From Phyllostachys edulis (lineage: Eukaryota; Streptophyta; Magnoliopsida; Poales; Poaceae), in NCBI GenBank assembly GCA_036346405.1, contig CM070546.1, forward strand, positions 102,306,826 to 102,370,825: a stretch of 64,000 nucleotides of DNA. The letters run 5' to 3'. Positions 47,802 through 57,319 of the stretch are shown here, piece after piece. The notes under the pieces were generated by a model, which did no database searches, had not been told where the DNA came from, and saw only the letters and a list, made by a program, of their open reading frames with translations. How positions within the stretch are numbered: the stretch's first letter is position 1; each line of letters starts with the position of its first letter. A program made the position numbers and the translations under genes.

Positions 47802-49129
47802 GTTAAAAATGTGAGGTGTCTAGGAAAATATTTGAGAACTATTTTGTTATCGAGTACTCCAATTTTCAATTGTAAGATAAATTTATCACTAGAGCACAAC
47901 TTTTTTATCACTGCTTTTCATAAGCATACCAAATCTTAATGAAACATTTTTTGTAATTTGTTTCCCATGCATGAGGTTGTACATGGGTTTGTCTCGGTCC
48001 ATTATAAGATGTACGCTTTGAGAAAGAAAAAAATCGCCCCAAGCATCTTGAAAAGGAAAAAAAAGACAAGGTTACATAGAGAAAATAAGTTTAAATCACA
48101 ATTTCATCTAAAACAATTATACACACATACTTCATTAACAAACCTATTACAACCAAGAACTTCATCTAGCTTGTAGATATAAAAAAGATTTGCACAAATA
48201 ATTTACAGAAGTTCACTGAGTTTTTACAAAAAAAAATTGAAGTACATAAATTTAGTACATTAATAATGTAAAATAAATTTTGGCGCACCTATTTGCTTCA
48301 ATCTACAAAGAATAGAGGTAACAGAAAACAAAATAAACAACAAAAAATCTCATGGTGCAAAGAACGTCACGAATCTCATGCTGCATCGGACGGACACATA
48401 AATCAAGTACTACCTATCAAAATAGTACACGAGTACCCATTAGAAAATTCCAAAAAAGCCACCTAGAGAAAATAAGTTTAAATCATAATTTTATCATATA
48501 ATTATATAATATTTACATTTTCAGAAATGTAAATTATATTACAAAATTATATAATATAAGTTCCACAAACATAGGATAAAGGATAGAAAATATTTCACTA
48601 ATAAAACAACGCTACCAATGTCCACCTCAGATCATAGTTGTCAATTCCATTCTAGATGTCATTCCGGTTTGCCTCTTGGAATGGAACAATCGAGTATCGG
48701 GCTATTCCGATATACCGTTTTGGGGTATATAAATTCTTTTTAAAAATATTTTTATTGTATGCACCCCTAGTCTTATGTAGAAATATATTTTTGGGTAACA
48801 ACAAATGCACATTTATGAAACAAATTTAGCTTAAATATAAATAGTTAAAGTGGTACAAATGAACTTACATACATGGTTACTCCTAGCTTGTAGTTGCAGT
48901 CGTACATTTTGCATAGTACAAATCGAAAGTAGATAGAGAAAGATGCGAGCAAATGGACAGTAGTTTATGATTAATTCTGGGTGCAACTAGTGCTCGGACG
49001 TACGATAGGAGGCTTCCTATCGTATGCTTCGATGCAACAAATAGGAAGAACGTGTTCAACAAAAAAATTTCAACGATCGCAACAAAATAGGACTTGTTCT
49101 TACGAGCTTTCAAACTATCAAAGAAGAGG

Positions 49130-49470
49130 TGGTGGGGAGGATGCAACATATCAAAGAAGAGGATGCAACGTCTCAAAATCCCAAATGCAACATTTCAAAG
49201 AAGATGATTGGACATCTCAAAATCTCAGATACAACATTTCAAAAATTGTTGCAACAATCAAAACAAAAGGAGGAAATATCTAGAAACACCTATTGCAACA
49301 TCTTATGGATGACCATACACAACACAATTTGGAAAAGTTGATGAAACATTTAAGAAAACACATTGCAACAAAACGAAACACTTTATGCAACAATTTCAGA
49401 AAGGTCGTATTGCAACAAAATAAACACTTTATGCAATAATTTCAGAAAGAGGCTGCAACACATTAAGAAA
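49130..49470. repeat. Imperfect gcaaca(t)ttcaaa repeats
   Basis: About ten scattered units with gatgcaacatatcaaag, aatgcaacatttcaaag or ttgcaacaatc, in part spaced by 23-26 bp. Likely a decayed transposon subterminal array; no ends found. Confidence 0.55.
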
Positions 49471-49805
49471 CGCCTGCAACAATTTGCTTCGGTGGTCGTG
49501 GGAGTCGACCACCATGGACCCATCGACTTGCGGGTGCTCCGGTGCCACCGCTGCATGTCAGCCCGAGTGAAGAAATCGATGAACCGGACGCCGGCTCTAG
49601 GATGGCATGCTAATGACTTAGGGTGGCCACTTAAACGAGTTTAGTGGCCTAGAAATGCAATTCATGAGTTCAATGACCTACTTGAACTAGCCAAACAAGT
49701 TCAGTGACCCACCGTGCAATTTACTCGAGATTTCTTAATGAATAGGCGGAAGGGGGGCGTGAGGGGTGAATTTGTGAATGAACAACTACCACCAAGTCCA
49801 ACTTT

Positions 49806-50304
49806 TATAGTAGGCAAAATTGGCTCCTACAACATACTCAACTTTTGTGTCATTTGCTTCAAGATCCTACATTTTTGTGTCTTTGCTGAAAAACATTAAA
49901 CTTTAGTGGTTCTTTGTCGTATGATATTTTTTTCATCGAAATATAATATTCTGCTGAGAGAGGAGAGAGAAGGTGGGTGAAAACTCTATTTTGCCCCTAC
50001 CCTTTGGAAAATTTTGGACCGGCACAAGAGCACACCATCAAAGGCAGCGGTGCGAGGGGAGCTCGAGGCCTGGCAAGAGAAGAGGAGGAGGGATAAAAGA
50101 GGAAGAAGAAGGGGTTAGGGGAAAACAGACTTTCACCTACCTTCTCTCTCCTCTCTCAGCTAGATATTATATTTTAATAGTTGGAGTGTCCTACATCAAA
50201 GCGCTATCAAAGTTGAGTGTCTTTAAGCAAAGACATAAAGAGACGGTATCCTAAAGCAAATATCACAAAAATTAAGTGTCATGTAGCTAATTTTGCCTAT
50301 ATAG
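49806..50304. mobile_element. Foldback element with about 175-bp inverted arms
   Basis: Left arm 49806-49982 (tagtaggcaaaattggct ... gagaaggtgggtga) is an imperfect inverted copy of 50131-50304 (tcacctaccttctctct ... agctaattttgcctatatag). A 148-bp purine-rich loop lies between. The ends read CTATATAGGCAAAATTAGCT on one side and a close variant on the other. No protein is encoded. It lies about 760 bp upstream of the PhzF gene. Family unknown; target duplication not clear. Confidence 0.75.
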
Positions 50305-50389
50305 AAGTATAAATAATGTGTCCCATGCTACGACACACATAAAGTTTACCACTTTAAGTAGAATCTATTACTCCTCCGATCACAAAAGC

Positions 50390-50820
50390 AAGAAAGAGAG
50401 AAAAACGCTAGAAATTCTATAAAAAGAAGGAAGTAGGTGATGATGAATATGGCTCTTAGTTTGCAAGGGGAGCCGGTCCACTTTTGAGCGTGACTTTGCC
50501 ACGTTTCAATGTAGAGTTCTGCCCAAGTTATTTGTCTCCATCTACCTTTGATAATGATTACGCAAGAACAAGAAGACTTAGAAGAGGGAGTACCTGTAAG
50601 ATAAGTGAACCGAGGGAGTAGTTGGTAGAAAAAAGAAATAAAGAAAAGAAAAGATAGAGAAAAATGCTAGAAATTCTAAAAAAGAAGGAAGTTGGTGATG
50701 ATGAATATGACTCTTGGTTTGCAAGGGGGGGCCGGTCCACTTTGGCAGGAAAGTAGAGTTCTGCCCAAGTTATTTCTCTCCATTTACCTTTGATTAGGCA
50801 AGAACAGGAACTCCATGTCA
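50390..50820. repeat. Duplicated upstream block of the PhzF gene (two copies of about 170-190 bp)
   Basis: Block 1 (about 50396-50578) and block 2 (about 50655-50815) share cgctagaaattct, gaaggaagt-ggtgatgatg, ggagccggtccactttt- and gtagagttctgcccaagtta-like sequence in the same order. They lie directly upstream of the PhzF start and may hold its promoter. Short indels separate the copies. Confidence 0.8.
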
Positions 50821-51065
50821 GGTCTTTGATATTCAATCCCAGATCTAGTCACATGGCCTCACCTGTCGGTGACTCCTCTGGAGCAGAAGTGGCCTAGCGT
50901 CCACAATGAAGGAAAAGCCGACAAGTTCCATGTCGTCACTGCTGATTACTAATCTACTCCTATACAACGTGCTCGTCAGCCACTCTGCTCCGACACACTC
51001 GCACAAATTTGGAGAAGCAGCCGCCGCCGCCGCCCAGAGCGATCTGCGTTGGTTTCGTGGTGGAA

Positions 51066-53254
51066 ATGGCCAGGAAAGCCATCCAATACGCCGTGGTCAG
51101 TGTACTACCTCCCCCTTCTCTTCTTGGCTCGCATGGGATGGGGATGTGACGTTGACGTTGGCGCCGCCGTGGCGCGCGGTGCGGTGTGGTGGTCGCAGGT
51201 GGACGCGTTCGCGGCGGAGCCGTTCAAGGGCAACCCCGCCGCGGTGTGCCTCCTCGAGGAGGAGGCGGCGGCGGCGGCGGACGAGCGGTGGATGCAGTCC
51301 GTCGCCGCCGAGTTCAACCTCTCCGAGACCGCCTTCCTCGTCCGCGACTCCTCCAGCGCCGGCACCGTATCCGCCCCGCGGTTCCACCTCCGATGGTTCA
51401 CCCCCGTCGCCGAGGTCGCCTAGCTTCCATCCATCCCCTCCGCGAATCTTGCAACTTTTTTACTACTAGCATCGTTCGGAACCCGTAAATTTTCACGGTC
51501 TCTTGTTCTTGATTCATCTCTTGTTTCAGGTCGAGCTCTGCGGGCACGCGACATTGGCCTCCGCGCACTTCCTCTTCACATCCGTTCTTGCGAGGCATGA
51601 CATGGTTGAGTTCGCGACCAAGTCCGGGATCCTGACTGCCAAGAAGGTTCCAGCACCGGAGAGCACGGGCGTCTCAGGTGAGGAGGAGCAGGGGAAGCTG
51701 TTCATCGAGTTGGATTTCCCCATGGTTGATCTCGTGGAGTGCAACTCCGCCGAGGTGCCGTCGATCCCCGAGACTCTAAACGGCGCACCCGTCGTCAGCG
51801 TTCACAAATCGGCAACCGCCGGGGACCTCATTGTACTTCCTCTCATCCTTGTCTTTCTCGCTTGATTTTCTAGATATCAAATTGCTTATTTATGTTGGGG
51901 GCTCGAAATTAACTTCTAATTCGAAAATAATTAGGTCTATCATGATCATCATTTTTCCTCGGCATAACAAGTACTCTCTCAATGCACAATGAACTATGTT
52001 ACAGATTTTAGGCAGAAATATGTACAAATGTACTCGATAATTTTTTCCTGAATATTGTCTGTGTGTGTGTGTGTGTGAGGATGCTACAACTGAATGTAGG
52101 CTGTAATCTTTCGGTGAACATAGAGAATTAAAATGATAAATAAGGACGGAGAGGAGGGAATTGGAGCTGGACTTGTTCAGGTATCACTCACTAAAAGAAT
52201 CTGACATGGCTTTCAGGTGGAACTTTCTTCAGGAAAAGAGGTTGCTGATATCATTCCTAACATTGACGAAATCAAAAAATGTGCCGGCAGAGGAGTTATT
52301 GTTACAGGGCCGGCACCTGCTGGATCTGGATATGACTTCTTCACACGTTTCTTCTGCCCAAAATTTGGGGTAGATGAGGTGATGCCGTAATCTTTCTCCC
52401 AAGTTGAATATATAGAGAGAGTGAAGCTTGTTTAACTTACCATGACATTGACCATTTCAGTGACAAAATCTGTAGCAGACTGTAAGAAAATTGCTTCATG
52501 ATTGCCTCTCCATCATTTTTTTGTCATATAACATATATGTTACATCTTTCAGTCTGTATACCATGCATACTGTTGGGTTTTCTATCCCTCTAGCCACAAA
52601 TAAGTGATATTTTGGACATTGACAGAGTCCCAAAACGCAACTCTGACCACCAATTTATATTGTCATATATTTATAAAACCTACTAAAATTATGAATGGAT
52701 TTTTGGGACTTACTGGCTATCGATATTTTGTTTGGAATTGAACTTCATAATTGAGATACGTTTTGGTTTTGAATGCTTATGTCACGTAATCTCTCCTAGA
52801 ATGACGATTGCCTGTACTATGCCTTGACCGTTGAAGAATTCAGTTTTAGTTATGTGTGCTTGTGATAGCTTGGCAAAATTCCTCTTTCTTAACTCATAAC
52901 CCTTGATCACTATATTTTGACAGGATCCTGTTTGTGGTAGCGCACATTGCGTTTTGGCACCCTATTGGGGTGGAAAGCTGGGGAAACAAAAACTGACAGC
53001 GTTTCAAGTATGTCCTCGCAACCTTTTCGACGAGTAAATTACTATTTGGATATTCATTTTTTTTTTCAAAAAAGAATCTTCGAAGTGTGCTCAATTAACC
53101 AGATAATCATATTTGTTGTCTTTTCATGTGTTCCATGTATCATCAGGCATCTCCAAGGAGCGGAACATTATACCTGGAGTTGGAAGATGCATCTAGGAGA
53201 GTGCGGATTCAGGGAGAAGCTGTTACTGTGATGGCTGGGACCCTCCTAGCCTAG
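51066..53254 (+). CDS. PhzF-family (phenazine biosynthesis-like) protein, copy B, complete
   Basis: Six exons give a 300-residue protein: 51066-51095, 51199-51414, 51530-51832, 52217-52378, 52924-53007, 53147-53254, all in phase 0 with GT-AG introns. The start M-A-R-K-A-I-Q-Y-A-V joins VDAFAAEPFKGNPAAVC, the typical PhzF N-terminus. Residues L-S-E-T-A-F (E53) match the catalytic Glu region of bacterial PhzF, and E-L-C-G-H-A-T (84-90) and D-P-V-C-G-S-A-H (238-245) match the two conserved halves of the active site. PhzF proteins share the diaminopimelate epimerase fold and isomerise small acids; the substrate of plant members is not known, and phenazine production is not implied. Cys241 replaces the Thr seen in copy A. 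An acceptor 36 bp upstream of exon 4 would add an in-frame stop. No signal peptide, so probably cytosolic. A rival ATG at 50906 lies in another frame. Confidence 0.88.
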
Positions 53255-53924
53255 CATCTATATCTACTCTTGTATGCTCAAATTAAGGACGACGACCATT
53301 GTTGAACCTGTACTGCGAACTACGCTGTAGCTAGGCAATTCTGTTTGCTAATATGTGCTGGTGATTTAACGTTGTCAATTTATTGGAATAAAAGCTCCTG
53401 CTGAGATATTCTGGATAATCTAAGAAATGCCCGGCAAAACAACCTGGAATTTATGGGTTACATACTGCAAGGGCGTGTAATGTTTACTTACAAGAACAAA
53501 TTGCAAGCCAGCGAATTGAGCGGCTTGATTATGAGGCGAAATTGACGTTGCAAGAGGTTCATCGCTCGCTGATCTGACAGTGAGTTACTGAGTTCAAAAT
53601 TTTGCATTTTATGGATTTCTCTCATGATAAGTGATCCACATGGTCGAATACAAGGTCATCATTCACCATTGGCATCAGGCATGCCGAGTTTATGCACCTA
53701 GAAAAATGATGCCCGGATCACTGAAGAACATTTCGTTTAGGACAAGTAGAGAAAAAAGAAACGTGAAGAACAATCGACAGTCACTTCATATATTTACATG
53801 TTCAGTTAAAGAAAGCACTGGAGGTCGGCAACGAGACATCACATCTCTCGATCGCGGCAAACACAAAAGAATCAACTCCTCGAGTCTGAAATCTGAATGA
53901 AGTACACTACCGGTGAGTGGTGAC
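53255..53924. other. Intergenic stretch between convergent genes, copy B
   Basis: Matches 19899-20593 closely, including the AATAAA signal in ggaataaaagc (53384-53394). No gene seen. Confidence 0.6.
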
Positions 53925-54191
53925 TCAGGGCCACATCACGTCCACCGCTATCCTCGAGTACACGGCGAGATCCTCGAACGACTCGCCCTTCTTCTCCTCC
54001 TCACGCCTCGCCTCGGCGGCGGCCTCCTGCTTCGCTTCCGCCGGCGCCCATTCTCCCTTGGCCGCCGTCGCCGCTGCAGCGGGGCGGAAGTCCCGCAGGC
54101 TGTGACCGCTCATGTAGCAGTTGGCCGCCAGCACGCCGGTGCTCTCCGCGCCACCGAGCAGCTCCGACAGCAGCAGCACGATCGAAGCCAT
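53925..54191 (-). CDS. Small hypothetical protein, copy B (88 aa)
   Basis: Minus-strand frame from ATG at 54191 to TGA at 53925. It has the same length as copy A and differs at one residue that I noticed (Trp for Arg in the Ala-rich middle, K-G-E-W-A-P). The hydrophobic start, the middle low-complexity region and the D-L-A-V-Y-S-R-I-A-V-D-V-M end are preserved. It is convergent with PhzF copy B. The TATA-like element lies 157 bases upstream. The near-identity of the two copies over coding and non-coding parts means their similarity alone does not prove selection. Family not recognised. Confidence 0.65.
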   Translation of the reverse strand: MASIVLLLSELLGGAESTGVLAANCYMSGHSLRDFRPAAAATAAKGEWAPAEAKQEAAAEARREEEKKGESFEDLAVYSRIAVDVMWP

Positions 54192-54347
54192 CAACGATAG
54201 ACCCTCCAAGAAACGAACGATCGAAACAAACAAAACAACCAAGAAATTAAGAAAGAACAAAGGTGGTGGTGGTGTACTGGCTGTCGGAAACGAAGCAGCT
54301 CGGAATTATGGCTCTACGGATTGGGTGTACTGTGTAGGGAAGGGGGA

Positions 54348-54360
54348 GTTTATATTATAG
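54348..54360 (-). promoter_or_regulatory. TATA-like element of small gene B
   Basis: Minus strand CTATAATATAAACTCC, same placement as in copies A and C. Confidence 0.55.
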
Positions 54361-55276
54361 GTACGCGCGCCGGTAACGGTGGGCCGCGTGTGGTTTTCGA
54401 CGGCCAGCCGCCATGAATGGCCGCCGGCTTGTTTGGTGCGTGGCCGGCCACAATTCAACCGCTTCGGATACCACCTGCGGATGCATGCGCTTACGCTATC
54501 CAGTGAGTGGGGTAAGCTAGCCGCAGTCTAAGACGGACGGCCGGCCGGCCGCTGGTTTCGGCCGAAACGGGCACCCAGGAAAACGGAGGCAGCCAGGCCC
54601 GGGCCGGAAAAAAATGCGGTGGGGGAAGGCTCTCCGGTAGAGAATTTCCTTCCGTCCGAGCCAAACCTCTTGCTTTGTCGATTTTTTTAAATAATATTTT
54701 TTAAAAAGTTAATTATAAAAATATATAATCTCTCCAACAAATTACAAAAATGTGTCACTGTCGCCAGAACTGGCGACAAGAACTTATCGCCAATTCAATT
54801 GGTGACATTTTCGTACATTTTGAATGGTACAAATCTATTAGACTCGCAATAATATTCTGTGATCGTCGTATGTTGTTTTAGTACGGTGACTTTCTGAAGA
54901 ATTTTACGAGAAATATTAAGGTATGAATGATTCGTAAGTAGGAATGTAAGTGATATTGCAATGCGTTTGGGAATTCCTGCACTTGCTCATGTACATGCAC
55001 TGCATATTATGTAAGGAAACAAATGTGAACTTGCCAGTATTATCAAAACTACGATAAATCATACTGATATTATATAACATTCAGCAAAACATCATAACAC
55101 TAAATCAAAATGATAATTCAGAACAATGACAATAACATATTACTATTGTCCGTGCAATAACATAATTCAGAACATTGGCAATAACATTGGTCGCAGCCTC
55201 AACGTCCCTCATGTGGACTGTCTCGAGTTGGGTGGCCGGATGAGATCCTCGCAGCGACGTCCGGAGTGCCGATGTC
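54361..55276. other. Upstream of small gene B and MULE-side flank, no gene seen
   Basis: 54361-54675 matches the upstream region of copy A. From 54676 the sequence is AT-rich and unique here. It includes the inverted pair gtcgccagaactggcgac (54754-54778) and ttatcgccaattcaattggtga, a possible subterminal part of the adjacent MULE. No terminal inverted repeat was found by eye. Confidence 0.5.
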
Positions 55277-56738
55277 TCATTCGTCCTGATGATTTCTCGT
55301 AGGACATTTCTTGAAGGTGTGCCTAGACTCCCTGCAAATGGAGCACTTCTTCGTACGACGTCCAGTTTCTACTTCGTCCATATCGTTCCTGATGCGTCGT
55401 ACCTGTCGTCGGCCCACCTTTCCCTTGAGCCTATCAATGTCCGCGGCCCAAATTAGTTGCTCCCAGGTCAGATGACCAGTGAAATGGCTAACCACAGCAT
55501 AACCATACATCTCCGCGGTCCAAGTTTGCATCACCGCCTCCTTGGTGAAATAGTTAGAGAGGTACTGACCGGGATGCTGTGCCACCGTCGAACATACAAC
55601 TATGACATGGGAGCAGGGTCTATGTAGAAGGGGCTTGTTGCAAGTGTATATGCAACTACCGCTGCGTAGCGTGCACTCGTGGGTGACCCTCTCGCGGTTC
55701 GTCCCGCGGCGTCCTTTATCCCTGCACATTACCTCGAAGCGAAGCTCCCTTATGCCCATCTTGAATGCCCGGTACATCTCACCCTTCTTACTCTTCTCCT
55801 CCATGTACTTGGTGATCATGGTGGAGTAGAATACTCTATCATTTGCCATGGCGAGCGACGTGTTGTTGCTTCTATCAACAAAGTACTTCGTCGTATCACG
55901 GAGAATTGCTTCCACAATATCCACCAAAGGGAGGCACCTTGCGCCGCGCATGACTCAGTTGTACACCTCGACTAGATTAGTTGTCATGACACCATATCGA
56001 GCGTCACCCCTGTCATAGAGCAGCGACCACTTCTCCTTAGACTCGTACTCAATCCAGTCCGAGAAGCATCTCACCTGCGCCCCCGTCCTCCTCGTCAATC
56101 CGGGAGCATCTGTGTGTATCTCTGGCAATATTTTGGGGGCCTGGTCAGCGCTTGGAGCAACCTTTCTCGCTGCCTCCCTTCTGTGTGTCTTGGTCCGCTC
56201 ATCCAAAATCTTACAGAGTGTTTCGAACTTTCGCTGCTGGTTCTGGTTGCACAGCCGCTTGAACAGATTCATCAAGTCTTCGTTACGGAACTTCTTGTAG
56301 AAGTTTGCACCCAAGTGCCTTATGCACCACCTGCTCTGCAGATCCGACCATGTAAGTGATACGTTCTCTCCTTATTGCAGCTGGGTTATTGCACGCAGCA
56401 GGCCTGCATGCTGATCATGTATGAGGCATATGTTGGGATGGCTTTGCACAACAGAAATCCTCACGTTCTTCAGGAACCACAACCAGCTGTTCGTGTTCTC
56501 GCTTTCAATGAAAGCAAATACCACGAGAAGAACTTGATTGTTCACGTCCGTCGCTATTACAGTCAGTATCTGGCCCTTATACCTCCCAGTCAAGAATGTG
56601 CTATCTACATACAAGATTGGACGGTAGTGCCGGAATGCATTGATGCATGGACCAAACACAAAAAATGCTTACTGAAATATCTTCTCATTGGCCCACTTCA
56701 GATACGTAGTGTCTTAAATGTCGATATGGTGCCAGGAA
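55277..56738 (-). pseudogene. MULE (Mutator-like) transposase, C-terminal part, nonsense-mutated
   Basis: On the minus strand a single frame runs from about 56700 to 55277 with three stops (near 56660, at 56369-56371 and at 55952-55954) and no shift. It carries Y-V-D-S-T-F-L-T-G-R-Y-K-G (MULE DDE domain), F-A-F-I-E-S-E-N-T-N-S-W-L-W-F, then W-C-I-R-H-L-G-A-N-F-Y-K-K-F. A SWIM-type zinc motif near 55600-55660 (T-C-N-K-P-L-L-H-R-P-C-S-H-V) and a CCHC knuckle CSICRESRHTFKKC near 55295-55335 follow. The N-terminal half is absent: sequence before 56738 turns directly into the host duplication copy C. The stop-only decay shows it was intact rather recently in evolutionary terms, or that it has had few indels. 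Confidence 0.85.
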
Positions 56739-56901
56739 CATGAAGGACGATCGACAAGCACTTCATATATTTACATGTTCAGTTAAAGAAAGAACTGGAG
56801 GCCGGCAACGGGACATCACATCTCTCGATCGCGGCAAACACAAAAGAATCAACTCCTCGAGTCTAAAATCTGAACAAACTACACTACCGATGAGTGGTGA
56901 C

Positions 56902-57156
56902 TCAGGGCCACATCACGTCCACCGCTATCCTCGAGTACACTGCGAGATCCTCGAACGACTCGCCCTTCTTATCCTCCTCGCCTCGCCTCGCGGCGGCCTC
57001 GGCTCGCTTCACGGCGCCGTTCTCCCTTGGTCCGGCCGCTGGCAAGCTGGCGGAAGTCCCGCGGTGTGACCGCTCATGTAGCGATTGGCGCCCAAGACGC
57101 TGGTGCTCTCGCGCCACCGAAAGCGGCTCCGACAAGAAGAAGACGATCGAAGCCAT
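56902..57156 (-). pseudogene. Small hypothetical protein, copy C (84 codons, shifted middle)
   Basis: The minus-strand frame from ATG at 57156 to TGA at 56902 stays open for 84 codons and keeps the start M-A-S-I-V and the end E-S-F-E-D-L-A-V-Y-S-R-I-A-V-D-V-M. Between about residues 13 and 45 the reading frame is shifted relative to copies A and B: L-H-E-R-S-H corresponds to their alternative frame. Compensating indels restore the frame. The protein would therefore share ends but not the middle. Either a decaying copy or tolerance of the middle as a linker. The first is more likely, given several other indels, hence the pseudogene label. Confidence 0.6.
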
Positions 57157-57307
57157 CAACGATAGACCCTCCAAGAAACGAACGATCGAAACAAACAAAC
57201 CAACCAAGAAATTAAGAAAGAATAGAGGTGGTGGTGGTGGTGGTGTCTTGGTATCGGAAGCAGCGGCTTCGGAATTATGGATCTCTGGATTGGGTGTAGG
57301 GAAGGGG

Positions 57308-57319
57308 TTTATATTATAG
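57308..57319 (-). promoter_or_regulatory. TATA-like element of small gene C
   Basis: Minus strand CTATAATATAAACC, about 150 bases upstream of the ATG, as in the other copies. Confidence 0.5.

Larger units (their letters stand above)
47667..49805. other. Non-coding intergenic stretch, no gene seen
   Basis: AT-rich sequence with a CA/TA microsatellite, an AT-rich hairpin around 48500-48555 (tttacattt/aaatgtaaa), gcaaca-type repeats at 49130-49470 and only short open frames. No conserved protein motif seen on either strand. Confidence 0.6.
51941..54675 (+). repeat. Segmental duplication copy B
   Basis: This part matches 18502 to about 21345 in order and orientation: intron 3 remainder, exons 4-6, convergent spacer and small gene. 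Similarity stops at about 54675 after ttgctttgtc, where copy A goes on into the AT-rich flank. Copy B contains an extra exon-to-exon stretch of 5' gene that is outside the window for copy A. Confidence 0.85.

Noticed and set aside
51097..51401. Minus-strand frames over PhzF exon 2
   Set aside because: Shadow of GC-rich coding sequence; the plus strand has clear family motifs and splice sites.
51066..53254. Evidence for a phenazine biosynthetic cluster
   Set aside because: Only a PhzF-like gene is present; no other phenazine genes. Plant PhzF-like proteins are common and of unknown substrate.
54676..55276. Terminal inverted repeat of the MULE at the gtcgccagaactggcgac palindrome
   Set aside because: It is a short local hairpin with no partner found near 56738.
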